NCBI GenBank assembly: GCA_964549785.1
Contig: CAZJXA010000001.1
Span: forward strand, 1-62,074
Direction of reading: 5' to 3'
Source of the DNA: JBEIUO01 sp964549785
Lineage (GTDB): Bacteria > Planctomycetota > Phycisphaerae > Phycisphaerales > UBA1924
DNA length: 62,074 bases
In this document: in pieces, positions 45,327 to 53,454 of the stretch
Position numbering within the stretch: the first letter of the stretch is position 1
Layout of the letters: each line of letters starts with the position of its first letter
Translations under genes and position numbers: made by a program
Notes under the pieces: generated by a model
The model's database searches: none
Told to the model about the DNA's origin: nothing
The model's input: only the letters and a program-made list of their open reading frames with translations

Positions 45327-46010
45327 ATGAAACGCTTCCCACCGCGCCGCACGCTCATCGCACCGTCCATTCTCTCGGCCGATTTCGGCCGGATGGCCGA
45401 CGACTGCACGCACGTCTTGGCCGCCGGAGCCGACCTTCTTCATATCGACGTCATGGACGGCCATTTCGCCCCCAACCTCACCATGGGACCGGACATGTGC
45501 AAGGCCCTGCGACGGCATCTGCCGGCGACCTACCTCGACGTTCACCTCATGGTGGAGCACCCTGAACGATTTGTCCGGCCGTTCGCCTCCGCGGGGGCGA
45601 ATCTGTTCACCTTCCACGTCGAGGCCGCCTCGCTCGACGATGCCTTCCGATTGATCGACGCTGTCCACGCCGCCGGAATGGACGCTGGCGTGGCACTCAA
45701 CCCCGCGACGCCGGTGAGCACCCTTGATCCGTTCATCGCGCGGGCCGATCTGTTCCTGGTGATGTCCGTCAATCCCGGGTATTCCGGGCAGGCGTTCATC
45801 CCCGAATCGATTAATAAGACCCGTCAACTGCGGGCGGTTTGCCCGAACATCCGAATCCAGATGGACGGCGGGCTCGGCCCATATAATGCCGCCACCGCTC
45901 GGGATGCCGGATGCGACGTGCTGGTTGCCGGTTCCGCGCTGTTCCGGCTTCCCCCGGAAAATCGCGCAGTCTGCATTCGGGAACTCCGAGGGGAAGACTC
46001 AAGCGTGTAA
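45327..46010 (+). CDS. rpe: Ribulose-phosphate 3-epimerase
   Basis: A 227-aa TIM-barrel epimerase converting ribulose 5-phosphate to xylulose 5-phosphate in the pentose phosphate pathway. The catalytic and metal-binding motifs are in order: PSILSADF, HIDVMDGHFAPN, VHLMVEHP, VMSVNPGYSGQAFI and IQMDGGLG. Length is usual. The start is the ATG at 45327, where family homology begins (KRFPPRRTLIAPSIL); an upstream extension has low complexity and no ribosome site. It is divergent from the UAP1-like gene and followed by an inverted repeat (46019-46047) of uncertain meaning. Confidence 0.95.
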   Translation: MKRFPPRRTLIAPSILSADFGRMADDCTHVLAAGADLLHIDVMDGHFAPNLTMGPDMCKALRRHLPATYLDVHLMVEHPERFVRPFASAGANLFTFHVEAASLDDAFRLIDAVHAAGMDAGVALNPATPVSTLDPFIARADLFLVMSVNPGYSGQAFIPESINKTRQLRAVCPNIRIQMDGGLGPYNAATARDAGCDVLVAGSALFRLPPENRAVCIRELRGEDSSV

Positions 46011-46018
46011 TTATAGGA

Positions 46019-46047
46019 ACCTGTTAGGAATCTCAACCGACAGGTTG
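46019..46047. repeat. Inverted repeat after rpe
   Basis: AACCTGT and ACAGGTT, 7-base arms with a 15-base loop, lie between rpe and the histidine-phosphatase-fold gene. It has no T run, so it is not a clear terminator; an operator is possible. Coordinates may be off by one or two bases. Confidence 0.3.
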
Positions 46048-46117
46048 TTGACCTCACCTTTGTGCTACGATTTGTTCGCGGCACTTGGGCCATCTCGCCG
46101 GGTCACCCACCACCAGA

Positions 46118-46780
46118 ATGAAGAAATCGCGCTTCGTCTCCGTCCTCTTGGTGAACGCCGGTCCCACGCTGTGGGATTTGCAGGGGCGATTCGGCGGCAG
46201 CGCTGACGTCCCGCTTTCGGACGAAGCCGTCGCTCGGATAACGGCGCTCGCCGCGACGTATCGAGGCAAGATCGCTTCGCTGTGCTGTGGCCCAGAAACG
46301 GCCTGTCGCGAAGCCTCACTACTGATGTCTCCGTCGCGGCCCAAGCCGCGTGAGTTGAACGACTTGCGCGAGCCCGAAATCGGCCTTTGGCAAGGAATGT
46401 TGGACACCGAACTCGAACGCCGATATCCCTCTTGCTTCGACTCCTGGCGGACGGACCCGGCAAGCGTCAGCATCCCGTCGGGTGAGGAATGGATGAAAGC
46501 GTCGCGCCGCCTCGTCGAGTCGTTGTTGAAAGAAGGCGATCGACTGGCCGATGGCGAGGCACGCCATCTGGCGGTGGTCGTCCGGCCGCTGGCGTGGGCG
46601 GAACTCATCCGGGTCGCAACCCGGCGGGCAACGTCCGATATCGGCGGAATTCTGTCGGGGTCGAGCGACCTCAGCCCCCTTCTGCTCGATGCTCATCGGC
46701 TCCGCGATTCCCTTGCCGAGGCGGCGGCCGACCCGGCGCCACGCGTGCGGCGCCCCCTTCAACGCCTCTTGGGTACCTAG
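46118..46780 (+). CDS. Histidine phosphatase-fold protein without catalytic histidines
   Basis: A 220-aa protein resembling the phosphoglycerate mutase/histidine phosphatase superfamily. The first strand and helix match it (VSVLLVNAGPTLWDLQGRFGGSADVPLSDEAVARI in parts: LLVNAGPT, SADVPLSDEA). However, the RHGxT motif, whose His is phosphorylated, reads NAGPT at residues 13-17. The second histidine strand (normally VSHG) reads VVVRPLAW. Both catalytic His are gone, so the protein is likely a pseudoenzyme or carries a new role. It lies 65 nt upstream of accD and may be cotranscribed with it. The ATG at 46118 has no strong SD. Confidence 0.8.
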   Translation: MKKSRFVSVLLVNAGPTLWDLQGRFGGSADVPLSDEAVARITALAATYRGKIASLCCGPETACREASLLMSPSRPKPRELNDLREPEIGLWQGMLDTELERRYPSCFDSWRTDPASVSIPSGEEWMKASRRLVESLLKEGDRLADGEARHLAVVVRPLAWAELIRVATRRATSDIGGILSGSSDLSPLLLDAHRLRDSLAEAAADPAPRVRRPLQRLLGT

Positions 46781-46845
46781 ATTTTGGATCACTCGGAGAT
46801 GGGCAGGACGCCTTGATCCGCTTCTTTCAGACAGGAAACGCAACC

Positions 46846-47715
46846 ATGGCCAAATCGGCCGTCCCCTCCTCACCCGCCACCCCTGCCGCACGGACGTGGA
46901 CGGAAGTTCGGCCGCAACGAGTCGCGGCCATCCCGGAAGGCCTCTGGCTTCGCTGCCCGTCGTGCGGCAAGATGGTGTACCGACGGCACTTGGAGGGGAA
47001 TCAGCACGTCTGCCCGGAGTGCGACTTTCACCACCGAATCTCCGCCACCGAGCGGGTCAGCCAGCTCTCCGACCCGGGCTCGTTTGTGCCTCTGTTCGCG
47101 AACCTTCGGCCCACCGATCCGTTGCAGTTTCGCGATCTCAAGGCTTACTCCGACCGGCTTTTGAGTGAGCAGATCAAGACCGGCACGGTGGATGCGATCA
47201 AGGCCGGTCGCCTGTTCATCAAGGGTCGAGAAGCCCTCATCTGCTGCCTTGATCTGACCTTCATGATGGGATCGATGGGCAGCGTTGTCGGTGAAACCAT
47301 CACCCGCACCATTGAGGAAGCGACGCGGGCCGGACTGCCCTTGGTGATCGTCAGTTGTTCCGGCGGTGCTCGGATGCAGGAGAGCGGCCTTTCCCTGATG
47401 CAGATGGCGAAGACCAGCGCGGCACTGGCCCGCTTCGACGATCGCGGCGGGCTCTTTATCTCGGTGCTCACCGATCCCACAACCGGCGGCGTAACCGCCT
47501 CGTTCGCGATGCTGGGGGACGTGATCTTCGCCGAACCCAACGCCCTGATCGGCTTTGCCGGACCACGCGTGATCCAGCAAACCATCCGCCAGGAACTCCC
47601 CGAGGGCTTCCAGCGGTCGGAATTCCTGCTGAAATCCGGGCTCGTCGATCGCGTGGTTTCACGCAAAGACCTCCGCACCGAGATCGCCCGCACTATCGAC
47701 TACGCTGGCAAATGA
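46846..47715 (+). CDS. accD: Acetyl-CoA carboxylase carboxyltransferase subunit beta
   Basis: A 289-aa AccD, the beta half of the carboxyltransferase that makes malonyl-CoA for fatty acid synthesis. The N-terminal zinc ribbon has LRCPSCGK and CPECDF. The crotonase-like core has GSMGSVVGETITR, VSCSGGARMQE and DPTTGGVTASFAMLGD, and ends with the expected GFAGPRVIQQTIRQ. The ATG at 46846 follows AGGAAA. Its stop overlaps the lnt start as ATGA, a coupling of fatty-acid synthesis with lipoprotein maturation that may be chance. accA is not in the window. Confidence 0.96.
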   Translation: MAKSAVPSSPATPAARTWTEVRPQRVAAIPEGLWLRCPSCGKMVYRRHLEGNQHVCPECDFHHRISATERVSQLSDPGSFVPLFANLRPTDPLQFRDLKAYSDRLLSEQIKTGTVDAIKAGRLFIKGREALICCLDLTFMMGSMGSVVGETITRTIEEATRAGLPLVIVSCSGGARMQESGLSLMQMAKTSAALARFDDRGGLFISVLTDPTTGGVTASFAMLGDVIFAEPNALIGFAGPRVIQQTIRQELPEGFQRSEFLLKSGLVDRVVSRKDLRTEIARTIDYAGK

Positions 47716-49550
47716 CCGGCCCCGCCGCACGGCTCGAATCCGGTGCTCCCGCCGGGTCTTGGCGGGCCGGGGTGGTGCCCGCCGTCTGGCTGTTCGGACA
47801 CTCCGCGCTGATGACCGCGGCGTCGCCGATTGCAACGACGGTGGGGCTGTGGCCATTCGCCGTGGTCGCGATGATCCCGTGTCTGGTGGCCGCCCGGAAA
47901 CTTGCGAATTCATCGTTCAGGGCCGTGCTTGTCGCAGCCTTGGGGTTCGTGCCGTGGTGGCTCGTCACTCACGCGTGGCTTCTCAACGTTACTATCGCGG
48001 GGGTCGTTTTCCTTCCGTTCATTCTGGCCGCCTTCGACGCCGTAGCCGTGTACGCGACGGCTCGGCTCACACGCAGCTATCCCGCGCTCGGGTTGGTCGC
48101 CTTCCCGATTCTTTGGACCGGCCTCAATTTCTTCCGCGGCGAAATCGCGATGCACGGGTACGCGTGGGGATGGGTTTCGCACCCCTTGATCGACGCCCCG
48201 TGGCTGGCCGCCCCGGCGTGCCTCGTCGGAACCTACGGGATCACATTCCTTCTGGCGTCCTTGGCGAGCGCGATCGTCCACGCCGCGAATACGACCGGCC
48301 CCAAGCGGCTGGCCGCTCCGTTGGCCGTTGGCTTGGCGTGGGCGGTCTTGTCGTGGATCGGGCTTGAGCAATCGCGCAGTGCAGTGGGGACCGATCCGGT
48401 GCAGATCGCCATCGTCCAGACGAACGTGCCGATGGACAACAAGCTGGATTGGACCGTCGACCAGGAAAACCGCGACTTCGAGCGATTCCGCGACCTGACG
48501 ATGCGGGCCGTGGCGGATACTCCTGATACGCTCCGGCGTCCCGATCTCATCGTATGGCCCGAAACCATGGCCCCGGGCATGACGCTGGCTCCGCAGGGGC
48601 TGAAGGCCCTGAACGACAACAACATCTTTGTCCGCCGGGCCGACGGCAGCCGGCAGTGGGCGACGTATTTCGCCGATTCCCTGCTCGACATGAGCCAGGC
48701 CGTGGCCACGCCTCTCATTGTGGGCGCCTCGTACATCGACAACCTGGTCATCACCACCGACGCCGACGACAAGGTCAGGATGGAAAGCGACGCCCGCTAC
48801 AACGCGGCGTTTGTTCTCCGCGACGGCAAGATCGAGCGGCAGTGGTATTTCAAGCAACACCTCACCCCCTTTGGCGAGGTGATGCCCTACATCTCCAATT
48901 GGCCGTGGCTCGAACGGCAACTGCTGTCGATCGGCGCGAAAGGCATGTCGTTCGACCTGGCCAGTGGCACGGAACCGACAATTCTCACCGTCCCGACCCG
49001 AGATGGTCGCACGCTCCGCTGCGTGGCTCCCATCTGCTTTGAGTCCACCAACTCGCGATTGCTCCGTCGATTGGTCTATGCGGACGGTGCCCGCCGTGCC
49101 GACGTCATTGTCAACCTTACGAACGACGGCTGGTTCACCTTTTCCGACCTCACCCGCCGCCAGCATCTGCAGGCCGCCCGCTGGAGAAGCTTGGAAACGC
49201 TGACGCCGACCGTCCGGGCCGCGAACACAGGCGTTTCCGCCTTCATCGGGTTCGATGGCTCGCTGCTGGCTTCGGGCATCGACGGTCATCCGGACGCGGT
49301 CGATATCGATGGGCTTCTGACAGGCTCCCTGACGTTTACAGATCGCGTCCCGCCGTTCGCCTTGACGGGGAACACGCTGGGCTTTTCGTGCTGTCTGCTG
49401 TCGGGCGTGTCGCTCGTGGGGATCGGATGGCGTGCCTTTCGCCGTCGCAAACGCGGTCGCCACCCCGATCCCGGCGATGCGAGTCCGCAGCCCAAGAATC
49501 CCGGTTCCAACAGTCGATCTCACGTCCCAGGGCCGCCCGAACCGACTTGA
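47712..49550 (+). CDS. lnt: Apolipoprotein N-acyltransferase
   Basis: A 612-aa polytopic membrane enzyme. It attaches the third acyl chain to lipoproteins. About seven N-terminal membrane helices lead to a periplasmic nitrilase-like domain with the catalytic triad E284 (VWPETMAP), K381 (YFKQHLTPFGE) and C442 (APICFES). Presence of Lnt fits a diderm cell envelope, as expected for Planctomycetota. The C-terminal membrane helix is followed by a basic tail (RRRKRGRHPDPGDASPQ). The gene begins in the accD stop (ATGA). It feeds directly the maturation of the lipoproteins encoded next to it. Confidence 0.95.
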   Translation: MTGPAARLESGAPAGSWRAGVVPAVWLFGHSALMTAASPIATTVGLWPFAVVAMIPCLVAARKLANSSFRAVLVAALGFVPWWLVTHAWLLNVTIAGVVFLPFILAAFDAVAVYATARLTRSYPALGLVAFPILWTGLNFFRGEIAMHGYAWGWVSHPLIDAPWLAAPACLVGTYGITFLLASLASAIVHAANTTGPKRLAAPLAVGLAWAVLSWIGLEQSRSAVGTDPVQIAIVQTNVPMDNKLDWTVDQENRDFERFRDLTMRAVADTPDTLRRPDLIVWPETMAPGMTLAPQGLKALNDNNIFVRRADGSRQWATYFADSLLDMSQAVATPLIVGASYIDNLVITTDADDKVRMESDARYNAAFVLRDGKIERQWYFKQHLTPFGEVMPYISNWPWLERQLLSIGAKGMSFDLASGTEPTILTVPTRDGRTLRCVAPICFESTNSRLLRRLVYADGARRADVIVNLTNDGWFTFSDLTRRQHLQAARWRSLETLTPTVRAANTGVSAFIGFDGSLLASGIDGHPDAVDIDGLLTGSLTFTDRVPPFALTGNTLGFSCCLLSGVSLVGIGWRAFRRRKRGRHPDPGDASPQPKNPGSNSRSHVPGPPEPT

Positions 49551-49591
49551 ATCAACACCCGTACGACCGCTCACCCGCTTGGGAACCATTC

Positions 49592-50704
49592 ATGTCATTG
49601 ACCCGCTGCCGAACGCTGATCCTCGTTGCCCCGCTCATCGCCAACCTGACGGGCTGCGAGTCGTCCGGCGGTCCGGGCGAGAAGGGAAGCACGCCGTCGG
49701 TCGCCGCGCGTGCCACGGCGATCTCAAACCCCGGTTCTCCATCCGCGGTTCCCACCGCCTCGCCCTCGGCCCCGGGCGCGAAATCCGTCTCGCAGTCCCA
49801 ACTCCGCGAGCGGGCCATCGACCAGATTCAACAATCCTCCCGGAGCAACGACCCCGCCGTCCGGGCCAACGCCGTCGAAGCCGCCGGACGCGTGAAAGGG
49901 CGTCTCAAGTCGGTGGTCACCAAGGGGCTCAGCGACCCGAACCTGGGCGTCCGGGCGGTCGCCGCCACCACCATCGGCCGCGCAGGGCTGAAGGACTTGG
50001 CCGAGAGCACGCGCCCGCTCCTCACGGATGAATCACCGCTGGTTCGCACTAGCGCGGTGTTTGCGCTCACGAAGGCCCGGGCGGCCGTCGATCCTTCACC
50101 ACTGGCCGATCTCTTGCTCACGGGAGCCACCACGCGGGGCCGCGCCCACGCCGCGTTCCTCCTCGGCGAAATCGGGAACACCACGGCACTCCCGCTGCTA
50201 CGCCAAGCCATGAATCAGCCGGTTCCTGGGTCGGGGATCGACGAACTCAAACTCTTCCAACTGCAACTGTCCGAGGCCATGGTCAAACTCGGCGACGGCG
50301 ATATGCGACAATCGCTTCGGGCCGCCCTCTATCCCTCCCGTCCCGAGGAACTGGAAGCTGCGGCTCTTGCCGCCCAGATCTTGGGCGAAGTTGGGGACCG
50401 CGCCGCCGCCGACCAGCTGGTCTATCTGACAGAATACCGGGATCCATCGGGAAACTTCTATCCGGCCGAAGTCCGCCTCGCCGCGGCCGCCAGCCTCGCC
50501 AAACTCGGTGTTCGCGGCGGTTCGTTCATCCCCGACACCTATGTCAACAACGTCAACCCGGCCGTGCGGGGTCAGGTGGCCTTCACTTACGGCAACATCG
50601 GCGGCCCAGCGGCTTTTTCTCGGTTGGAAGCGCTCCTGAATGACCCCGTTGAGTCAGTGCGTTTGACTGCCGCATTCGCGGTGATTCGGGCTGGCGATCA
50701 GTAA
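49592..50704 (+). CDS. HEAT-repeat lipoprotein
   Basis: A 370-aa lipoprotein. The signal peptide ends at lipobox LTGC (residues about 18-21), followed by a Ser/Pro-rich linker of about 45 residues. The rest is a solenoid of HEAT-type repeats (AVRANAVEAAGRVKGRL, LGVRAVAATTIGRAGLKDL, LVRTSAVFALTKARA, RGRAHAAFLLGEIGN and further ones at the C terminus). Such solenoids bind partner proteins. It is anchored in the outer or inner membrane, on the periplasmic side. The ATG at 49592 is used. It lies 41 nt after lnt and shares its strand. Confidence 0.85.
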   Translation: MSLTRCRTLILVAPLIANLTGCESSGGPGEKGSTPSVAARATAISNPGSPSAVPTASPSAPGAKSVSQSQLRERAIDQIQQSSRSNDPAVRANAVEAAGRVKGRLKSVVTKGLSDPNLGVRAVAATTIGRAGLKDLAESTRPLLTDESPLVRTSAVFALTKARAAVDPSPLADLLLTGATTRGRAHAAFLLGEIGNTTALPLLRQAMNQPVPGSGIDELKLFQLQLSEAMVKLGDGDMRQSLRAALYPSRPEELEAAALAAQILGEVGDRAAADQLVYLTEYRDPSGNFYPAEVRLAAAASLAKLGVRGGSFIPDTYVNNVNPAVRGQVAFTYGNIGGPAAFSRLEALLNDPVESVRLTAAFAVIRAGDQ

Positions 50705-50982
50705 GGCTGGAACCCGTGGCGGGCGCTCAAGGCTCAAAGAAGCCGGGTCACGGCTAACGGACGCCTTGTCCACAGTTCCCGCCTGGGTCGCCAGCAAACC
50801 GTCGCGAATCCCGCTATCCTGTGCCCCTGTCCCGACCTTTGGATTGACGGACCGGATGTCCGCAATCTCGGATACAGTGTTGAGAGTCGTCGAAACCGAC
50901 GCCAGCCGCTTGCGAATGGAACGCCACCACCGGTGTTTCCACTCCCGGTTTGCCCCGGCGAGCGATGTTTGAGGAGCCCATT

Positions 50983-51834
50983 GTGCACGTTCTGACCAAA
51001 GTCTTCCTGGTGTTCGCAGCCGTCCTCAGCATCGGCCTTTCGGCCCTGACCATCGCGTACGCGGTCAATACCGACCGCATCGCGGCGGATTACAATTCGG
51101 CCCTCGCTTCCAAGGCGGTTGCCGAGGCCCAGGTCGCCACGAACCTCGCGGCCTCGGGCGAGCGTGAGCGGGCCAACGCCGCACAACTCGAACAATTGAA
51201 CCGCGATATCGCCTCGCGCGATTCCCAGGTGCGGCAACTGGATGCCGAGCGGGCCTCGCTGCTCACCGAAAAGAACAAGGCCGAGGCGGCTCGCCAGAGC
51301 GTGGAATCCAAGATCGCCGAACTGGGCGAAACCACCAAGACCCAAGCCTCCCTGATCGAGAGTTACACCAACGAGGTCCGCACCCTCCGCACCAATGAAC
51401 TCAGGTATCGGCAGCAGTCGCTGGACATGGAAGACCGCATGAGCGATCTCGAGAGCCAGCGCGAGGTGCTCGACCAGAACTACCGCGCGGTTCAGGAAGA
51501 ACTCGCCGAGGCCCGCCGCACCACCGACGGCGTCCGCACCGGCACCACCGCCTCTGCCGACCAGCCGTTCACCTACGCCGGCGCGACCATCACGGGAAGC
51601 GTCGAGGAAGTGGCGGCCGATGGCGCCAGCGGCGGGACACTCGTTAAAATTAATGTGGGCAGCAACGACCGGGTCACGAAGAACATGCGGTTCCATGTGA
51701 TTCGCGATAACACGTTTGTCGGCAATCTCGTCGTCGTCCAGTCCGATCTCAAGTGGTCGGTGGCCCGCTTCGACGACCTGGGCCGCGGCAGCGCCGCCCG
51801 CACCGGCGACCGCGTCCTCTCGCGTCTTGAGTAA
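50983..51834 (+). CDS. Membrane coiled-coil protein
   Basis: A 283-aa protein. Residues about 5-28 form a transmembrane helix (KVFLVFAAVLSIGLSALTIAYAV). A long coiled coil follows at about 35-190, rich in Glu, Ala, Gln and Arg heptads (RANAAQLEQLNRDIASRDSQV, LETQ-like). A C-terminal beta-rich domain (ITGSVEEVAADGASGGTLVKINVGS, NMRFHVIRDNTFVGNLVVVQSDL) recalls the FlgT-C or MreC-like domains of envelope proteins. It is probably extracytoplasmic. The start is the GTG at 50983, with GAGGAG six bases upstream. It heads a three-gene cluster. Confidence 0.75.
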   Translation: MHVLTKVFLVFAAVLSIGLSALTIAYAVNTDRIAADYNSALASKAVAEAQVATNLAASGERERANAAQLEQLNRDIASRDSQVRQLDAERASLLTEKNKAEAARQSVESKIAELGETTKTQASLIESYTNEVRTLRTNELRYRQQSLDMEDRMSDLESQREVLDQNYRAVQEELAEARRTTDGVRTGTTASADQPFTYAGATITGSVEEVAADGASGGTLVKINVGSNDRVTKNMRFHVIRDNTFVGNLVVVQSDLKWSVARFDDLGRGSAARTGDRVLSRLE

Positions 51835-51879
51835 CACGTTCCAGCGGCAACTGAACCGCCGCTTTTTCGGAGTCCTCGC

Positions 51880-52089
51880 ATGAGTCAGTTCGGAATGCAA
51901 ATGCCTGGCGCTCGCCTGCGGCGCGCGGCGAACCCCGATGTCTACACCGGCCTGATGGTGCTCGCGACCGCGTTTCTGCTGGCCGCGTGTATCGTGATGT
52001 TCGGCGCGGCCTCCAAGGTCGGCAAGGGCGGCAGCGCCTTCACTCTCCAAGAAGCGGCCAAAATCGAGATCGCCGGCGCCACGAAATGA
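51880..52089 (+). CDS. Small membrane protein of 69 aa
   Basis: Unknown family. A short soluble N terminus (MSQFGMQMPGARLRRAANPDVYTGLM) leads to one transmembrane helix at about 24-43 (LATAFLLAACIVMFGAA), and the tail is short and basic (KVGKGG...IAGATK). Position between the coiled-coil gene and the lipoprotein gene suggests a shared complex. The ATG at 51880 is used. Its stop overlaps the next start as ATGA, showing it is really translated in series with the lipoprotein. Confidence 0.65.
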   Translation: MSQFGMQMPGARLRRAANPDVYTGLMVLATAFLLAACIVMFGAASKVGKGGSAFTLQEAAKIEIAGATK

Positions 52090-52574
52090 TCGCGTTCGGG
52101 CGGGTCGTGGTCGCGGTGCTGATGCTCACCTCGGTGTTCGGCTGCGACCGTGACAAACCGCCTTTGCTGATCGTTGCGAACGCGCCGGCTGGTGACACTT
52201 CGATTCTCCACATGAAGGCCGTCGCGAAAGTCGGTGAACGGGTGACCGTGCGCGGCCGAATCGGTGGTCAGGCCCGCGCCTTCATCGAAGAAGACCGCGA
52301 GTTCCGGATGATGGATCTTTCGGTGCCGTACTGCGGCGCGGGCGACCCGGAGGCGGCCTGCCCCCAGCCGTGGGACTACTGCTGCGAGAAAAAGGAATTG
52401 AAGGCTGCCGCGGGGTTCCGGGCTCGCATTGCCCCTCCGCAGTGGCGGCGGGAGCACTTCGGACCGCTGAAGCCGTTGATGGAAGTCGTGGTGACCGGAA
52501 CGGTGTCGTCTATCGGGCCCGAGTGGATCGTCGAGGTCGATTCGGTTCACATCGCGGCCGACCCGGGCGGCTGA
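52086..52574 (+). CDS. Lipoprotein with OB-fold-like domain
   Basis: A 162-aa lipoprotein of unrecognised family. The signal peptide ends with SVFGC (lipobox). The mature part has beta-strands at VGERVTVRGRIGGQARAFIEE and LMEVVVTGTVSSIG, spaced like an OB fold, and a conserved Cys-rich turn CPQPWDYCCEKKE. The Cys pattern could bind a metal or form disulfides. The ATG at 52086 overlaps the stop of the 69-aa gene (ATGA). It is the last gene of the cluster. Confidence 0.7.
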   Translation: MIAFGRVVVAVLMLTSVFGCDRDKPPLLIVANAPAGDTSILHMKAVAKVGERVTVRGRIGGQARAFIEEDREFRMMDLSVPYCGAGDPEAACPQPWDYCCEKKELKAAAGFRARIAPPQWRREHFGPLKPLMEVVVTGTVSSIGPEWIVEVDSVHIAADPGG

Positions 52575-52631
52575 TGGGCTCGCTGCGACTGGGCTGAAGT
52601 GTCGCCCTCAAAGGGACCGGTCTTGTGTTCC

Positions 52632-53396
52632 TCAGCGAACCGCGCCGTCAAACAGCGTTCCGACGTTCTTCCAGTTGATGACATTCACGAAGGCCGAGAC
52701 GTAGTCGGGCCGCTTGTTCTGATACTTCAGGTAGTACGCGTGCTCCCACACGTCGATACCAAGGATCGGACTGACCGCGGTCGGGAGCATGTCCTGCTGC
52801 TTTTCCTGCTGCACGACGATGAGCCGCTTCGAGAGCCGGTCGACACCGAGCCACGCCCATCCTCCGCCCTCCACCTGCTGGGCGGCGGCCTTGAACTGCG
52901 CCAGAAATTTCTCGAACGATCCGAAGTCGCGGTCCACGGCCTTGGCTAAGTCCCCGGACGGAGTTCCGCCCCCGCCTTTTCCCGCCGGCGCCATCAACTG
53001 CCAGAATAAGCAGTGATTGACGTGTCCGGACAGATGAAAACTGAGTTCGCGGCTCCAGTGTTTCACGAGGCTCACGTCGCCCCCGCCCTCGCGGATATTG
53101 CGGAGTTCCGCCGCCGCCTTATTCGCGCCATCGACGTAAGAGTTGTGGTGCTTGGCGCGATGGATATCCATCGTTTGGGCGTCGATATGCGGTTCCAGCG
53201 CCGCTTTGTCGTACGGAAGGGCGGGCAGTTTGTAGACCGAGTTGTCCGCATCCCAGCCGCCGAGGTCCAATGGCTTCGCCGGGTTGACGATCACGGCTGG
53301 CTTGAACGGATCGCCCGGTTGCCCGAAGGCGGATGCCCCCGCTCCCGCGACGAGCAAAGCGGCGGGTGCGGCGGCGATAACTTGACGACGATTCAT
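52632..53396 (-). CDS. Superoxide dismutase [Fe/Mn], exported
   Basis: A 254-aa Fe/Mn superoxide dismutase. The metal ligands are His in EPHIDAQTMDIHRAKHHNSY, His in HVNHCLFWQLM, and Asp/His in GIDVWEHAYYLKY. An N-terminal signal with twin Arg (MNRRQVIAAAPAALLVAGAGA) suggests Tat export of the folded metalloprotein to the periplasm or paryphoplasm-equivalent space, so it is not the usual cytoplasmic form. The enzyme is about 50 residues longer at the N terminus than E. coli SodB because of this signal and linker. The ATG at 53396 follows GGAGGTCC. It lies 58 nt downstream of the sialate esterase gene. Confidence 0.92.
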   Translation of the reverse strand: MNRRQVIAAAPAALLVAGAGASAFGQPGDPFKPAVIVNPAKPLDLGGWDADNSVYKLPALPYDKAALEPHIDAQTMDIHRAKHHNSYVDGANKAAAELRNIREGGGDVSLVKHWSRELSFHLSGHVNHCLFWQLMAPAGKGGGGTPSGDLAKAVDRDFGSFEKFLAQFKAAAQQVEGGGWAWLGVDRLSKRLIVVQQEKQQDMLPTAVSPILGIDVWEHAYYLKYQNKRPDYVSAFVNVINWKNVGTLFDGAVR

Positions 53397-53454
53397 TCGC
53401 GGACCTCCTGATGACATGTTGAACACCTTGTGACCACACCACACTCGTGCGACG

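Noticed and set aside
47910..49589. Minus-strand frame (559 codons) opposite lnt
   Set aside because: The plus strand carries an unambiguous lnt with a complete triad; the antisense frame has no ribosome site and no motif.
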